A stretch of 60,293 nt of DNA from Clostridia bacterium (lineage in GTDB: Bacteria > Bacillota > Clostridia > Monoglobales > Monoglobaceae): the NCBI GenBank assembly GCA_017436245.1, contig JAFSDN010000110.1, forward strand, positions 1 through 60,293, written 5' to 3'. The first letter of the stretch is position 1, and every line of letters starts with the position of its first letter. Below, in pieces: positions 36,112 through 45,999 of the stretch. Under the pieces are notes generated by a model. That model was not told the DNA's origin. It was given only the letters and a program-made list of their open reading frames with translations, and searched no databases. Both the position numbers and the translations under genes were made by a program.

Positions 36112-37449
36112 TTAAACCTTAACCAAGTTTTTAATCCATTTCTTGCTTCTATATCTCCATACAGAAAGAATCAGCTTCACAACCTCTTCGCTCATCATAA
36201 TTATATAAATCATTTCAAGTGAAAGATTGAAAACAAGGCCTGCTATCAAAACAAACGGAACGCCAACAAGCCACATTGAGGTTATATCAATAACTGCCGC
36301 AAACTTTGTATCTCCTCCGTTTCTGAAAACACCCACAATGAAATAAAAGGTCAGGGATTTCACTGTCATAATAAGAGCCGTCAAAAACAAAATGCGCAAA
36401 GTCTGGTCATATATTGAGGTTGTTATGTTATACGGAATCAACACAACAGGTCTGATGAGAATAAACAGTCCTGCAACAGCAATTGAGAATACCGTATTCA
36501 AAATACATAGCCTTTTTGAAACATTGAATGCATTTTCCGTATCTCCTGCACCAACAAGCTTGCCGATGAGTATTCCTGCTGCATTTCCTCCACCGTGGAA
36601 GAACACCAGAAGCAAGCGTTCAATATTCTGAACAATTGTGATTACAACAACTGCCTCGGCACTAACCTGCGAGAATACCCATGAATATGTAACTGTGCCC
36701 AATGCCCATGCGCTCTCATTAAGGGTTACGGGAAGTGCCGCCTTGAAATACTTTGTGAGCATTCCCTTGGGAAAGGTGAACATTTCTTTGATGGGGGCTG
36801 CCTGAATGAGCTTTTTTCCGTACACAACTGAAAGAATAATCAAAAGCTCTGCCGTTCTTGCAATTATTGTTGCAATTGCCGCACCCTCAATTCCCATTGC
36901 CGAAAACCCAAGATGCCCATAAATCAATGCCCAGTTCATAACAATATTCACACAAAGCCCGATGAAACGTGCGACAAATGAGACATTTGCCTTTTCGCTG
37001 CAGCAAAGGCTCATATCATAAGCCGCCGTTATGCCCGACAAAATATATGAAAAACAAACAATTCTCAGATATTTTACGCCATAATCAACAATCACCTTTT
37101 CACTTCTGAAAAACCGTATTATAACCTGCGGTGCCGCAAGGGAAATAACAACAAACAAAGCTGACAGCAATGAAACAAGCATCAGATTGATTCCCAGAAC
37201 CTTCCGCATATTTTTTATGTCATTTGCGCCCCAATACTGAGCCGCAAAAACTCCTGCTCCTCCGCACATACCAAATGTAACAACAGCAAATAAGAAATAC
37301 CATTGATTTGCAATTCCAACTGCCGCAATAACATCCGAACCCAAGTCACCAAGCATAACTGTGTCCAAAAGGTTGATAAATGCCGCAATCAGCTCCTTCA
37401 GCGCCATTGGCACAAGCAAGAGGAAAAAACTTTTATAAAATGACTTCAA
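36112..37449 (-). CDS. MATE family efflux transporter
   Basis: 445 residues with a TTG start and GGCGGTGATATA upstream. Twelve hydrophobic helices in two similar halves. The first half starts FLLLVPMALKELIAAFINLLDTVMLGDLGSDVIAAVGIANQWYF, typical of MATE proteins, which export organic cations or drugs with Na+ or H+. The second half begins at about residue 225 (FKAALPVTLNESAWALGTVTYSWVF). Substrate unknown. It stands alone, ended by the parS-containing hairpin, with a MITE-like element upstream. Confidence 0.92.
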   Translation of the reverse strand: MKSFYKSFFLLLVPMALKELIAAFINLLDTVMLGDLGSDVIAAVGIANQWYFLFAVVTFGMCGGAGVFAAQYWGANDIKNMRKVLGINLMLVSLLSALFVVISLAAPQVIIRFFRSEKVIVDYGVKYLRIVCFSYILSGITAAYDMSLCCSEKANVSFVARFIGLCVNIVMNWALIYGHLGFSAMGIEGAAIATIIARTAELLIILSVVYGKKLIQAAPIKEMFTFPKGMLTKYFKAALPVTLNESAWALGTVTYSWVFSQVSAEAVVVITIVQNIERLLLVFFHGGGNAAGILIGKLVGAGDTENAFNVSKRLCILNTVFSIAVAGLFILIRPVVLIPYNITTSIYDQTLRILFLTALIMTVKSLTFYFIVGVFRNGGDTKFAAVIDITSMWLVGVPFVLIAGLVFNLSLEMIYIIMMSEEVVKLILSVWRYRSKKWIKNLVKV

Positions 37450-37484
37450 TATATCACCGCCTTAAACATCAATACAACATCTTT

Positions 37485-37693
37485 CAGGACAAATGAATTT
37501 AGATGCAGAATACACGAAACGAAGTCAAACACAGCATTATCGTGTTTGACCCTGCCCGCAGCTGTGCTGTATGCACAGCAAGCGGTGAGTTTCGCGGATA
37601 GTTCAAAGGATGGACCAAAAGAAATTCGCATATTAGCGAATTTCAATCATTATTTTCCCTTTGAACGGTCTGCGCTAAATTCATTTTGTCCTG
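37485..37693. mobile_element. MITE-like element between MATE and tex genes
   Basis: The ends CAGGACAAATGAATTTAG and CTAAATTCATTTTGTCCTG are inverted repeats of about 24 bp with few mismatches. Inside are hairpins GCTGTGC / GCACAGC (about 37559-37577) and AAATTCGC / GCGAATTT. It has no coding capacity; a 66-codon frame across it is a shadow. It ends two bases from the tex stop codon. Confidence 0.65.
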
Positions 37694-37694
37694 C

Positions 37695-39851
37695 CTAATC
37701 AATTCCTTTCATTGTGAGCGAAATTCTCTTCTTCTGAACATCAACTTCCAAGACTTTTACCTTCACAATATCACCAATGGACACAACATCCATTGGATGC
37801 TTCACATACTTGTCGCTGAGCTGTGAAATGTGAACAAGACCATCCTGATGTACACCAATATCAACAAACGCACCAAAATCAATAACGTTTCTGACCGTTC
37901 CTGTGAGAATCATATCGGGCTTCAGGTCTTCCATACTCATAACATCGTCACGAAGAAGCGGCTGTTCAACCGAATCTCGCGGGTCACGTCCGGGCTTTGT
38001 GATTTCGTCCACAATATCCCGAAGTGTGGGAACACCAATACCCAAATCCGATGCAAGTGACGTCAAATCCTTGTCCTTCATACGGCTTTTGATGTCGCCC
38101 AGATTTCCGTCTTCAACATCCTTCATTGTGTAGCCCAAAAATTCAATGAGCTTTTCTGCCGCTTCATAGGCTTCGGGATGAACTGCCGTATTGTCAAGCA
38201 CATTCTTTCCGTCAGCAATCCTCAAAAAGCCTGCACATTGCTGAAATGCCTTGGGGCCAAGCTTTCCAACCTTTTTCAGCTGTGCTCTGCTTGTGAACCT
38301 TCCTTCTTCTTCCCTGTATTTTACAATATTGGAAGCAATTGTCGAATTTATACCCGAAATATATTGAAGAAGGGGCGCCGATGCAGTATTGAGGTCAACA
38401 CCAACCGAGTTAACACAATCCTCAACAACACCGCCAAGAACCTCGCCCAGACGCTTTTGGTTCATATCGTGCTGATACTGTCCGACACCAATTGCCTTTG
38501 GCTCAATCTTAACAAGCTCCGCAAGGGGGTCCTGAACACGTCTTGCAATTGAAATTGCACTACGCTGAGTTACGTCAAAGTCGGGAAATTCCTCGGTTGC
38601 CAGCTTTGATGCGGAATAAACCGAAGCTCCTGCCTCATTTGTCATGATATATTTCACGTTGCATTCAGGAATTTCCTTTATGAGATTTGCCGCAAAGATT
38701 TCTGTCTCCTTTGAAGCTGTTCCGTTTCCGATTGAAATGAGAGTTATTCCATGCTTCTTTATGAGACCTTTTATGAGAGTCTTTGCAGATTCCTTCTGCC
38801 CCTCGGAATGTGTGATGTAAATAACACCTGTGTCAAGAACCTTTCCTGTTTCGTCAACAACTCCAACCTTGCAGCCGGTACGATAGCCGGGGTCAAGACC
38901 AAGAACAACCTGTCCTCTGATTGGTGCCTGCATCAAAAGGTTTTTCAGATTAACCTTGAACACCTGCATTGCCTGTTCCTGAGCCGCATCTGTAAGCTCG
39001 TTGCGGATTTCACGCTCAATGCTGGGCTGAATCAGACGTGTGTATGCATCCTCTGCCGCAGCTTCAACAAGGTATGCCGTAATTGAGCTTTTGTCAGTTA
39101 TTTCGGCACTTTTCAGATAGGCAAGAATTTTTTCCTCATCACATGGAACAGAAACCGACAAAAACTTTTCGTTTTCGCCACGGTCAATGGCAAGAACTCT
39201 ATGGGGAACAGCCTTTGTAACAGGCTCGGCAAATTCATAGTAGTTTCTGTAAACCGAGTCCTCCTCCGTTGCCGCTTTGGACTGGAGAAGCCCCGTCTTT
39301 GTGGTAATCTCACGGATTTCCTTTCTGTGCTCCGCATTATCCGAAATAATTTCCGCAATAATGTCCATTGCACCCTGAAGTGCATCCTCAACGGTTTCAA
39401 CACCCTTTTCGGGGTCAATATATTCAGATGCAAGCTCGTCAATTGATTCTGCCTTTGTGTTCTGCAGATAAATAATTGTGGCAAGTGGTTCAAGACCCTT
39501 TTCCTTTGCAACGGTTGCACGGGTTCTGCGCTTTGGACGGAATGGACGGTAAATATCCTCAAGCTCCGAGAGCTTTTCCGCCTTGTCAATTTCGGCAGAA
39601 AGCTCGTCAGTGAGCTTTCCCTGCTCCTCAATTATTCTCTTGATGTCTGCCTTGCGTTCCTCCATATTTCGGAGATATGTGAGGCGGTCAAAGAATGTAC
39701 GAAGAACTTCGTCATTCAGCTCTCCCGTTGCCTCCTTTCTGTATCGGGAGATAAAGGGAATTGTGTTTCCCTCGTCAAGAAGGGCAATGGTATTGTCCAC
39801 CTGCCACTGCTTCAGTTCCAACTCCTGAGCGAGTCTTTCAGCAATTGTCAT
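37695..39851 (-). CDS. Tex-family S1 RNA-binding protein
   Basis: 718 residues. Order of domains: N-terminal helix-rich Tex domain (QVDNTIALLDEGNTIPFISRYRKEATG), a YqgF/RNase H-like domain near 320-450 (GLDPGYRTGCKVGVVDETGKVLDTGVIYITH), a helix-hairpin-helix pair near 490-560, and a C-terminal S1 domain (ILTGTVRNVIDFGAFVDIGVHQDGLVHISQLSDKYV). Tex proteins bind nucleic acid and affect transcription and stress tolerance. AAAGGAAA precedes ATG 39851. It follows polC by 24 bp on the same strand. Confidence 0.94.
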   Translation of the reverse strand: MTIAERLAQELELKQWQVDNTIALLDEGNTIPFISRYRKEATGELNDEVLRTFFDRLTYLRNMEERKADIKRIIEEQGKLTDELSAEIDKAEKLSELEDIYRPFRPKRRTRATVAKEKGLEPLATIIYLQNTKAESIDELASEYIDPEKGVETVEDALQGAMDIIAEIISDNAEHRKEIREITTKTGLLQSKAATEEDSVYRNYYEFAEPVTKAVPHRVLAIDRGENEKFLSVSVPCDEEKILAYLKSAEITDKSSITAYLVEAAAEDAYTRLIQPSIEREIRNELTDAAQEQAMQVFKVNLKNLLMQAPIRGQVVLGLDPGYRTGCKVGVVDETGKVLDTGVIYITHSEGQKESAKTLIKGLIKKHGITLISIGNGTASKETEIFAANLIKEIPECNVKYIMTNEAGASVYSASKLATEEFPDFDVTQRSAISIARRVQDPLAELVKIEPKAIGVGQYQHDMNQKRLGEVLGGVVEDCVNSVGVDLNTASAPLLQYISGINSTIASNIVKYREEEGRFTSRAQLKKVGKLGPKAFQQCAGFLRIADGKNVLDNTAVHPEAYEAAEKLIEFLGYTMKDVEDGNLGDIKSRMKDKDLTSLASDLGIGVPTLRDIVDEITKPGRDPRDSVEQPLLRDDVMSMEDLKPDMILTGTVRNVIDFGAFVDIGVHQDGLVHISQLSDKYVKHPMDVVSIGDIVKVKVLEVDVQKKRISLTMKGID

Positions 39852-39875
39852 ATTTATTTTCCTTTCTATATTAAA

Positions 39876-42800
39876 TTACAACTCATCAAACATTGAAATC
39901 TGGCTTGTTTCCGAAAGCCCTTTCAGGCATCCGTTTTCCGACAATGTTTCAATAACCGTCTTTGTGAGTCTTGCCCTTGTTTTCAAATCCTCAATTGACA
40001 TAAACTCACCGTTTGCTCTGGCATCAACAATATTCTGTGCCGCCGAGTCACCAACACCCTGAAAAGCATTGATGGGCAACCTGATTTTTCCGTCAACCCT
40101 CTGGAACTTGAAAGCATCCGATTCATAAAGGTCAACGGGAAGAAATTCAAAGCCCCTCTGATACATTTCATGAACAATTTCACAAATGGTATAAACTGAT
40201 TTTTCGGTTGCCGACCAATCGTTTGACCGCATTTCAAGGTTCCGCATCTCGTTTTGAAGATGCTCGTCACCCTGCGCCATTATCTTTGCATCAAACAAAT
40301 CGGCACGGACGGTATAATATGCAATATAAAACTCAAGAGGATGATGCACCTTGAAGTATGCAACTCTGAATGCCATCATAACATACGCCGCCGCATGGGC
40401 TTTTGGGAACATATACTTAATCTTTTTGCAGGATTCAATATACCAGTCAGGAACGTTATTCTCACGCATTGGGATTTCGTATTCCTCGGGCATACCTTCC
40501 TTTGCGGCACGACCTTTACGCACAAACTCCATAATCTTGAAGGCAAGCCCGGGTTCTACACCCTTGTTCATCAGGTACGTCATAATATCGTCACGAACAC
40601 CAATAACCTCCGAGAGTGTTGCCGTTCCTGCCTTGATAAGCTCCTGGGCATTACCAAGCCATACGTCAGTACCGTGTGAGAGTCCCGCAATGAGAACAAG
40701 CTCATAAAATGTGGTTGGAAGAGTATCAAGAAGCATCTGTCGTGTGAAGGATGTTCCAAATTCGGGGATTCCAAAGGTTCCAACCTTGCTTTTTATCTGT
40801 TCGGGAGTTACGCCAATTGTTTCGGTGCTTGAAAAAATCCGCATTGTGTCAGGGTCGTCAAGGGGAATCTTGGTTGCATCAAGCCCCGTAAGATTTTCAA
40901 GCATTCTGATTGTTGAAGGGTCATCGTGACCCAGTATATCCAGCTTCAAAAGGTTATCGTGGATTGAATGGAAGTCAAAGTGCGTTGTGATAATCCCCGA
41001 CTCCTTCTTTTCTGCCGGATGCTGAACGGGACAGAACTCATGAATATCCATGGTCTTTGGGCAAACAATAATACCGCCCGGATGCTGACCCGTTGTGTTT
41101 TTTATATCAATAAGCCCCTTTGAAACCCGTTTCAACTCTGCCTGAGTGGGCTTTATTCCTTTTTTCTCGTAATACTTCTTTCCGTAAAAGCCGATTGCGG
41201 TTTTATCGGCAATTGTACCGATTGTTCCTGCCTTGAACACAAAGGCATCACCAAACAGCTCCCCAACATATTTGTGAGCCGTTGCCTGATATTCCCCCGA
41301 AAAGTTAAGGTCAATATCGGGAACCTTGTCGCCCTTGAAGCCAAGGAAGGTCTCAAATGGAATATTGAAGCCGTCCTTGTGAAGCTTCTCACCGCAAACG
41401 GGACAGTCTTTGTCGGGCATATCAATTCCTATATTATATTCGCCCTTGGTAAAAAACTCACTGTGCTTGCAGTTGCGGCAAATATAGTGTGGAGCAAGAG
41501 CATTAACTTCGGTTATCCCCGAAAGATACGCCGCAAAGGATGAACCAACCGAACCACGGGAACCAACAAGATACCCTGCCTCGTTTGACTTTTTAACCAG
41601 CTTGTGAGCAATCATATACATAACCGCATAACCGTAACGGAGAATACAGCCAAGCTCTCTGTCCATTCGTTCCTTCACAATGTCGGGAAGCTCGTCCCCA
41701 TATTCACGGTATGCCTTTGCATGGCACATATCCTCCAAATCCTGCTCACAGTTTTCAATTGAGGGGTTATATGTGCCGCCCTTGAGTGGTTCAAAATCTT
41801 CAATCATATCCGCAATGAGGTTTGTATTTTTAACCACAACCTCATACGCCTTGTTTCTGCCAAGATAGCTGAATTCTTCAAGCATTTCGTCTGTTGTTCT
41901 GAAATAAAGGGGCGCCTGCATATCCGCATCACTGTACCCCTGGGCGCCCTGCAGAACACGTCTGTAAAGCTCGTCCGAGGGATCCATAAAATGAACATCG
42001 CAGGTAGCAACAACAGGCTTCCCCATTTCGTCACCCAACTCAACAATCCTGCGGTTGAAATTCATCAATGCTTCCTTGTCGGGCACGTCACCGTTCCGAA
42101 TCATAAACTCATTGTTGCCCAAAGGCTGAATTTCAAGATAATCATAAAACTCGGCAATCTTACGAAGCTCCTCATCAGACCTGCCTTCCTTCACGGCAAC
42201 ATAAAGCTCGCCCTGTTCGCAGGCACTACCAATAATCAAGCCCTCACGGTATCGTGCAAGAACACTCTTTGGGATTCTTGGCCGCTTATAAAAATATTTC
42301 AGATTGGACCATGAAATGAGCTTGTACATATTCTTCAAACCAATTTCATTTTTTGCAAGAATTATAATATGCTTGTAGGGATTCTTCAAAAATTCCTCAT
42401 TTTTGTCAATAGTCCATGTTTCGTCAAGGTCCGATTCCCTCTCCTCTTTCATTTGGAGCATTTTTATTAGTGCCTCAGCCGTGGCTGTGGCATCGTCAAG
42501 GGCACGGTGATGATTTTCAAGTGAAACACCAAGGCGCTCACACATGAGATTAAGTTTGTGGCTCTTTTCCTCAGGAAAAAGCTCCTTTGAAAGGTCAATG
42601 GTGTCCATAACAGGATATGAATCAAATTCAAGAGGCGAATCCTCATGCCTTTGGTTATATCTTTCAACCTCTGCCTTTATAAAGCTCACATCAAATTTTG
42701 CATTATGTGCAACAATTGTGTTTTTAACGTGATTCAGCTTTCCGCAGAAGTTAATGAACTCAGGCAAAATTTCATCAATGTTCGGTTTATCTGCAACCAT

Positions 42801-44216
42801 TTCATCAGTAATGCCTGTCAGCTCCGAAATATTGGGCGGAATTGGTCTTTGAGGATTTATGAGCTTTGAAAATGTATTAACAATCTCGCCATCCATAATC
42901 TTTACGCCGCCGATTTCGGTTATGGTTTCGGTCTCGGGGCTGAGCCCGGTGGTTTCAATATCAAAAACTATGTATATTCCGTCCTTATAGCTTTTTGGAA
43001 CGGTATCAACTCCAAGGGGCAGGTCATTAACAAAATATCCTTCCGTTCCGTAAATAACCTTGAAGTCCTGACCGCCCTTTTTGATTTTTCCAAGGGTTTT
43101 CAATGCCTCGGGGAACGCCTGAGCAACACCGTGGTCTGTTATGGCAATTGCCTTGTGTCCCCATTTTGCCGCACGATTAATCAAATCTGCAGGTGCGGTT
43201 ATGGCATCCTTTGCACTCATTTTTGTGTGAAGATGCAGTTCAACTCTCTTTTCCTCTGCCGTGTCCATACGGATTCCCGGCTTGTTGCAAAGCTCAATTG
43301 AAAGAACCTTCATTTTTTCGCATCTTGCACGTTCATCAAAATTATAGTCACCACGAACAGTAAAAATATTTCCCGAAACCATTGCAGGCAGAATCCTTTT
43401 CACCTGCTCCGCCTTTCCGAAAATCTCGCAGGTGATTGCCCATGTGTCGTCACCGATGTCAAAATTCACGGCAATATACATGAGCTTTCCTTCCTTATTA
43501 ATTTCACGGATTTCAACATCAATAACCTCGCCATGAACGGCACAAATGCCCATTCCGGCACGAAGCTCAACCATATTCACAATATCCTCGGTTATTGGCT
43601 TTCCGTAAATACATCCAACGGTCAAAGGCTCGCCTGTTTCCTCATTCTTTGGAGCTTCCTCCTTCTTCTTTGGAACAACCTCTGCCGCCTTTTTGCTGAG
43701 AGCGGTGATTCGTTCCTCCTTTTCGGTTGTATATGCATCCATATCAATGCACTCAGCATCAATTTCAACCGAAATTGGTCTGTCAAGTTCATAACTGATT
43801 ATTTCCTTCAAAAGGGAAGCACATTTGTTTTTTTCAAGAATATCCTTTCCGCACCTGACATTTTTGATTTTCAGAACATCGCCCTGAAGCTCGCCGTAGC
43901 TTGCCACAAGAAAGGCTTTGCAAATACTGCATTTTTTGAACAGCGAAACAAGGAGATTTCTGTAATACTTTTCAGAAAACTCCACACCTCTGTATTTAAC
44001 TTTAATTTCAAGGTCATTGAGTCCGTAAACCGACTTCACCTGCTCTGCAAAAGCAAAAAGTTCCGTTTTTGGAATCAACTGTTCTGAACCGATTTCAACA
44101 CGGATTCCCTTGTTCTTTATGTCAACAAAAAAATCAATTACATCCGTTTTTTCAAGGGTTTCAGCAAAATCGTTCAGAACCGTCACCTTGTCAAATACGT
44201 CAAGTATTCCTGCCAA
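39876..44216 (-). CDS. polC: DNA polymerase III alpha subunit, Gram-positive type
   Basis: 1446 residues, the PolC size. Order: N-terminal and OB-fold domains, a PHP domain split by the exonuclease (ELHLHTKMSAKDAI near 330), a DEDD proofreading exonuclease (FDIETTGLSPETETITEIGG and HRALDDATATAE near 420-580), then polymerase with PDIDLNFSGEYQ and a Cys4 zinc finger (CRNC...CPVC) near 930. PolC is the leading-strand replicase of Firmicutes. The TTG at 44216 follows AAGG only two bases away, so the true start is not certain. It follows ispG by three bases. Confidence 0.96.
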   Translation of the reverse strand: MAGILDVFDKVTVLNDFAETLEKTDVIDFFVDIKNKGIRVEIGSEQLIPKTELFAFAEQVKSVYGLNDLEIKVKYRGVEFSEKYYRNLLVSLFKKCSICKAFLVASYGELQGDVLKIKNVRCGKDILEKNKCASLLKEIISYELDRPISVEIDAECIDMDAYTTEKEERITALSKKAAEVVPKKKEEAPKNEETGEPLTVGCIYGKPITEDIVNMVELRAGMGICAVHGEVIDVEIREINKEGKLMYIAVNFDIGDDTWAITCEIFGKAEQVKRILPAMVSGNIFTVRGDYNFDERARCEKMKVLSIELCNKPGIRMDTAEEKRVELHLHTKMSAKDAITAPADLINRAAKWGHKAIAITDHGVAQAFPEALKTLGKIKKGGQDFKVIYGTEGYFVNDLPLGVDTVPKSYKDGIYIVFDIETTGLSPETETITEIGGVKIMDGEIVNTFSKLINPQRPIPPNISELTGITDEMVADKPNIDEILPEFINFCGKLNHVKNTIVAHNAKFDVSFIKAEVERYNQRHEDSPLEFDSYPVMDTIDLSKELFPEEKSHKLNLMCERLGVSLENHHRALDDATATAEALIKMLQMKEERESDLDETWTIDKNEEFLKNPYKHIIILAKNEIGLKNMYKLISWSNLKYFYKRPRIPKSVLARYREGLIIGSACEQGELYVAVKEGRSDEELRKIAEFYDYLEIQPLGNNEFMIRNGDVPDKEALMNFNRRIVELGDEMGKPVVATCDVHFMDPSDELYRRVLQGAQGYSDADMQAPLYFRTTDEMLEEFSYLGRNKAYEVVVKNTNLIADMIEDFEPLKGGTYNPSIENCEQDLEDMCHAKAYREYGDELPDIVKERMDRELGCILRYGYAVMYMIAHKLVKKSNEAGYLVGSRGSVGSSFAAYLSGITEVNALAPHYICRNCKHSEFFTKGEYNIGIDMPDKDCPVCGEKLHKDGFNIPFETFLGFKGDKVPDIDLNFSGEYQATAHKYVGELFGDAFVFKAGTIGTIADKTAIGFYGKKYYEKKGIKPTQAELKRVSKGLIDIKNTTGQHPGGIIVCPKTMDIHEFCPVQHPAEKKESGIITTHFDFHSIHDNLLKLDILGHDDPSTIRMLENLTGLDATKIPLDDPDTMRIFSSTETIGVTPEQIKSKVGTFGIPEFGTSFTRQMLLDTLPTTFYELVLIAGLSHGTDVWLGNAQELIKAGTATLSEVIGVRDDIMTYLMNKGVEPGLAFKIMEFVRKGRAAKEGMPEEYEIPMRENNVPDWYIESCKKIKYMFPKAHAAAYVMMAFRVAYFKVHHPLEFYIAYYTVRADLFDAKIMAQGDEHLQNEMRNLEMRSNDWSATEKSVYTICEIVHEMYQRGFEFLPVDLYESDAFKFQRVDGKIRLPINAFQGVGDSAAQNIVDARANGEFMSIEDLKTRARLTKTVIETLSENGCLKGLSETSQISMFDEL

Positions 44217-44219
44217 ACC

Positions 44220-45275
44220 TTATTCGTTCCCTTCCATTTTGTCAATTTCTTTCATCAATGTTTCAATAATTTTATCTTCAGGGATTTTTCCCACAATTTC
44301 TCCTTTTTTGAACAGCATTGCACAGCCGTCGCCTCCTGCAATGCCAATATCCGCATCCCTTGCCTCACCGGGACCGTTAACCACACAACCCATAACAGCA
44401 ACCTTCAGCTTTTTGTCGCAGTTTTCAAAACGTGCATTAACTTCCTTTGCAATGGGAATCAGATTAATTCTGCACCTTGCACAGGTGGGGCAAGAAACAA
44501 CTTCAATTCCGTTTTCACGAAGTCCAAGGGATTTGAGAATTATTTTTGCCGCCTCAACCTCCAATACGGGGTCATCGGTGAGAGAAACTCTGATTGTTTC
44601 ACCAATTCCGTCAGCAAGGAGCGAGCCTATACCAATTGAAGACTTCACAATTCCGCTTTTGTATGTTCCGGCTTCGGTAACTCCAAGATGCAAGGGATAA
44701 TCAAAGGTTTCCCTTGCAAGACGGTACGCGGCAATGGTCTTTTTCACACTTGATGACTTTATGGAAATCACCGTGTCATAAAATCCGTATTTTTCAAGAA
44801 TTTTCACATGTCCCATGGCACTCTCAACCATTGCCTCAGGAGTTGCTTCGCCGTATTTTTCAAGAATATCCTTTTCAAGGGAGCCACCGTTAACACCAAT
44901 TCGGATTGGAATATTTCTGCGCTTTGCTTCCTCGCAAACTGCCCTTGCACGGTCCTCCGAGCCGATGTTTCCGGGATTAATACGGATTTTATCAATTCCT
45001 CTTTCCATACAGGTGAGGGCAAGGCGGTAATCAAAATGTATATCCGCAACAAGAGGAATGTTTATTTTATTTTTTATGTCATAAATCGCCTTTGCCGAAG
45101 CCTCGTCCGAAACCGCAACACGAATAATTTCACATCCCGCTTTTTCAAGACCGTGAATCTGTGCAACAGTTTTTTCAACATCGGCAGTATATGCTGTTGT
45201 CATTGACTGAATAGCAATGGGATTCCCACCACCGATTTCAACATTTCCTATTTTAACCTTGCGGATATTTTTCAT
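44220..45275 (-). CDS. ispG: 4-hydroxy-3-methylbut-2-enyl diphosphate synthase
   Basis: 351 residues. IspG (GcpE) makes HMBPP from methylerythritol cyclodiphosphate, the penultimate step of the non-mevalonate isoprenoid pathway, using a 4Fe-4S cluster. The TIM-barrel half starts IGGGNPIAIQSMTTAYTADVEKTV; cluster cysteines lie in VSCPTCARCRINL and VMGCVVNGPGE. AAAGGAGACC precedes ATG 45275. It lies upstream of polC on the same strand, an order also seen in other Firmicutes. Confidence 0.96.
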   Translation of the reverse strand: MKNIRKVKIGNVEIGGGNPIAIQSMTTAYTADVEKTVAQIHGLEKAGCEIIRVAVSDEASAKAIYDIKNKINIPLVADIHFDYRLALTCMERGIDKIRINPGNIGSEDRARAVCEEAKRRNIPIRIGVNGGSLEKDILEKYGEATPEAMVESAMGHVKILEKYGFYDTVISIKSSSVKKTIAAYRLARETFDYPLHLGVTEAGTYKSGIVKSSIGIGSLLADGIGETIRVSLTDDPVLEVEAAKIILKSLGLRENGIEVVSCPTCARCRINLIPIAKEVNARFENCDKKLKVAVMGCVVNGPGEARDADIGIAGGDGCAMLFKKGEIVGKIPEDKIIETLMKEIDKMEGNE

Positions 45276-45301
45276 AGCTGGTCTCCTTTTTCAATCTTTA
45301 T

Positions 45302-45470
45302 TCCCCTCTCAGTCACTTTGTGACAGCTCTCCCAAAGGGAGAGCCTTTACTGCAATGTTATTACATTTCGAACCTGTTGAAGAGTCTTGGCACATTATCG
45401 CCACGATTCTCTTCTCTGCCTCCCCTTGGGGGGAGGTGGCACGGCTGAAAGCCGTGTCGGAGAGGGGTTT
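45302..45470. repeat. Second dispersed repeat type (CTCTCAGTCAC / GGAGAGGGG)
   Basis: CCCCTCTCAGTCACTTTGTG with AGCTCTCCC-AAA-GGGAGAGC at one end, and CTCCCC-TTGG-GGGGAG with CACGGCTGAAAGCCGTG and GGAGAGGGG at the other. The two ends are inverted relative to each other. It is different in sequence from the GTCATTCTGA family. Confidence 0.7.
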
Positions 45471-45475
45471 TTTCC

Positions 45476-45877
45476 TTAAAATGGTCTTCTTGTGTAATAA
45501 TCTTCTCCGTTTTTTGCTCTCCACCACTTATAATCATACTTTCCCCTGAACAAAAACGCATCAGGATCATACATAGGATCATCTTTCGGTGTTTCATAAG
45601 GCGATTCCTCAGGTTCGTACCTTTTTGGTGTATTATCAATCTTTTCAAACTTTAGTTCTTCTGCCTTTTTGGGAATTTTATTGAGAGCTATGTCAATCTT
45701 GACTTCATTTAAATTCTTTCCAAAATTACCAATAATACACGAGCCTTTGGCAGCAGTTTTTTTGGATTCAGTTTTCTTATTTTCATTTGGCTTTGTAGTT
45801 TTGATTATATAAATGATTGCAACAACACTCAAAACCAACCCCGCAATAAGAATTAATACTGCAATATCAGAATCCAT
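45476..45877 (-). CDS. Small membrane-anchored protein, unknown function
   Basis: 133 residues. One N-terminal membrane helix (DIAVLILIAGLVLSVVAIIYII), then a Lys/Asn-rich linker and a soluble part with two Cys-free acidic segments (PEESPYETPKDDPMYDPDA) ending FRGKYDYKWWRAKNGEDYYTRRPF. No known domain. GGGAGGAACATG precedes ATG 45877. It stands alone between repeats. Confidence 0.65.
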   Translation of the reverse strand: MDSDIAVLILIAGLVLSVVAIIYIIKTTKPNENKKTESKKTAAKGSCIIGNFGKNLNEVKIDIALNKIPKKAEELKFEKIDNTPKRYEPEESPYETPKDDPMYDPDAFLFRGKYDYKWWRAKNGEDYYTRRPF

Positions 45878-45894
45878 AACATGTTCCTCCCATA

Positions 45895-45967
45895 AGATTC
45901 TTCACTACGTTCAGAATGACCGCAAACTGCTACCCCTATGGTCATGCTGAGCGTAGTCGAAGCATCT
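45895..45967. repeat. Dispersed hairpin repeat, copy 6
   Basis: AGATTCTTCACTACGTTCAG, GAATGAC and GTCATGCTGAGCGTAGTCGA in inverted arms. Confidence 0.78.
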
Positions 45968-45999
45968 AATTTCTTCAATTTAATTTTCTTCAAAAATTT

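Noticed and set aside
37446..37646. 66-codon minus-strand frame upstream of the MATE gene
   Set aside because: It lies inside an inverted-repeat element and has no ribosome site.
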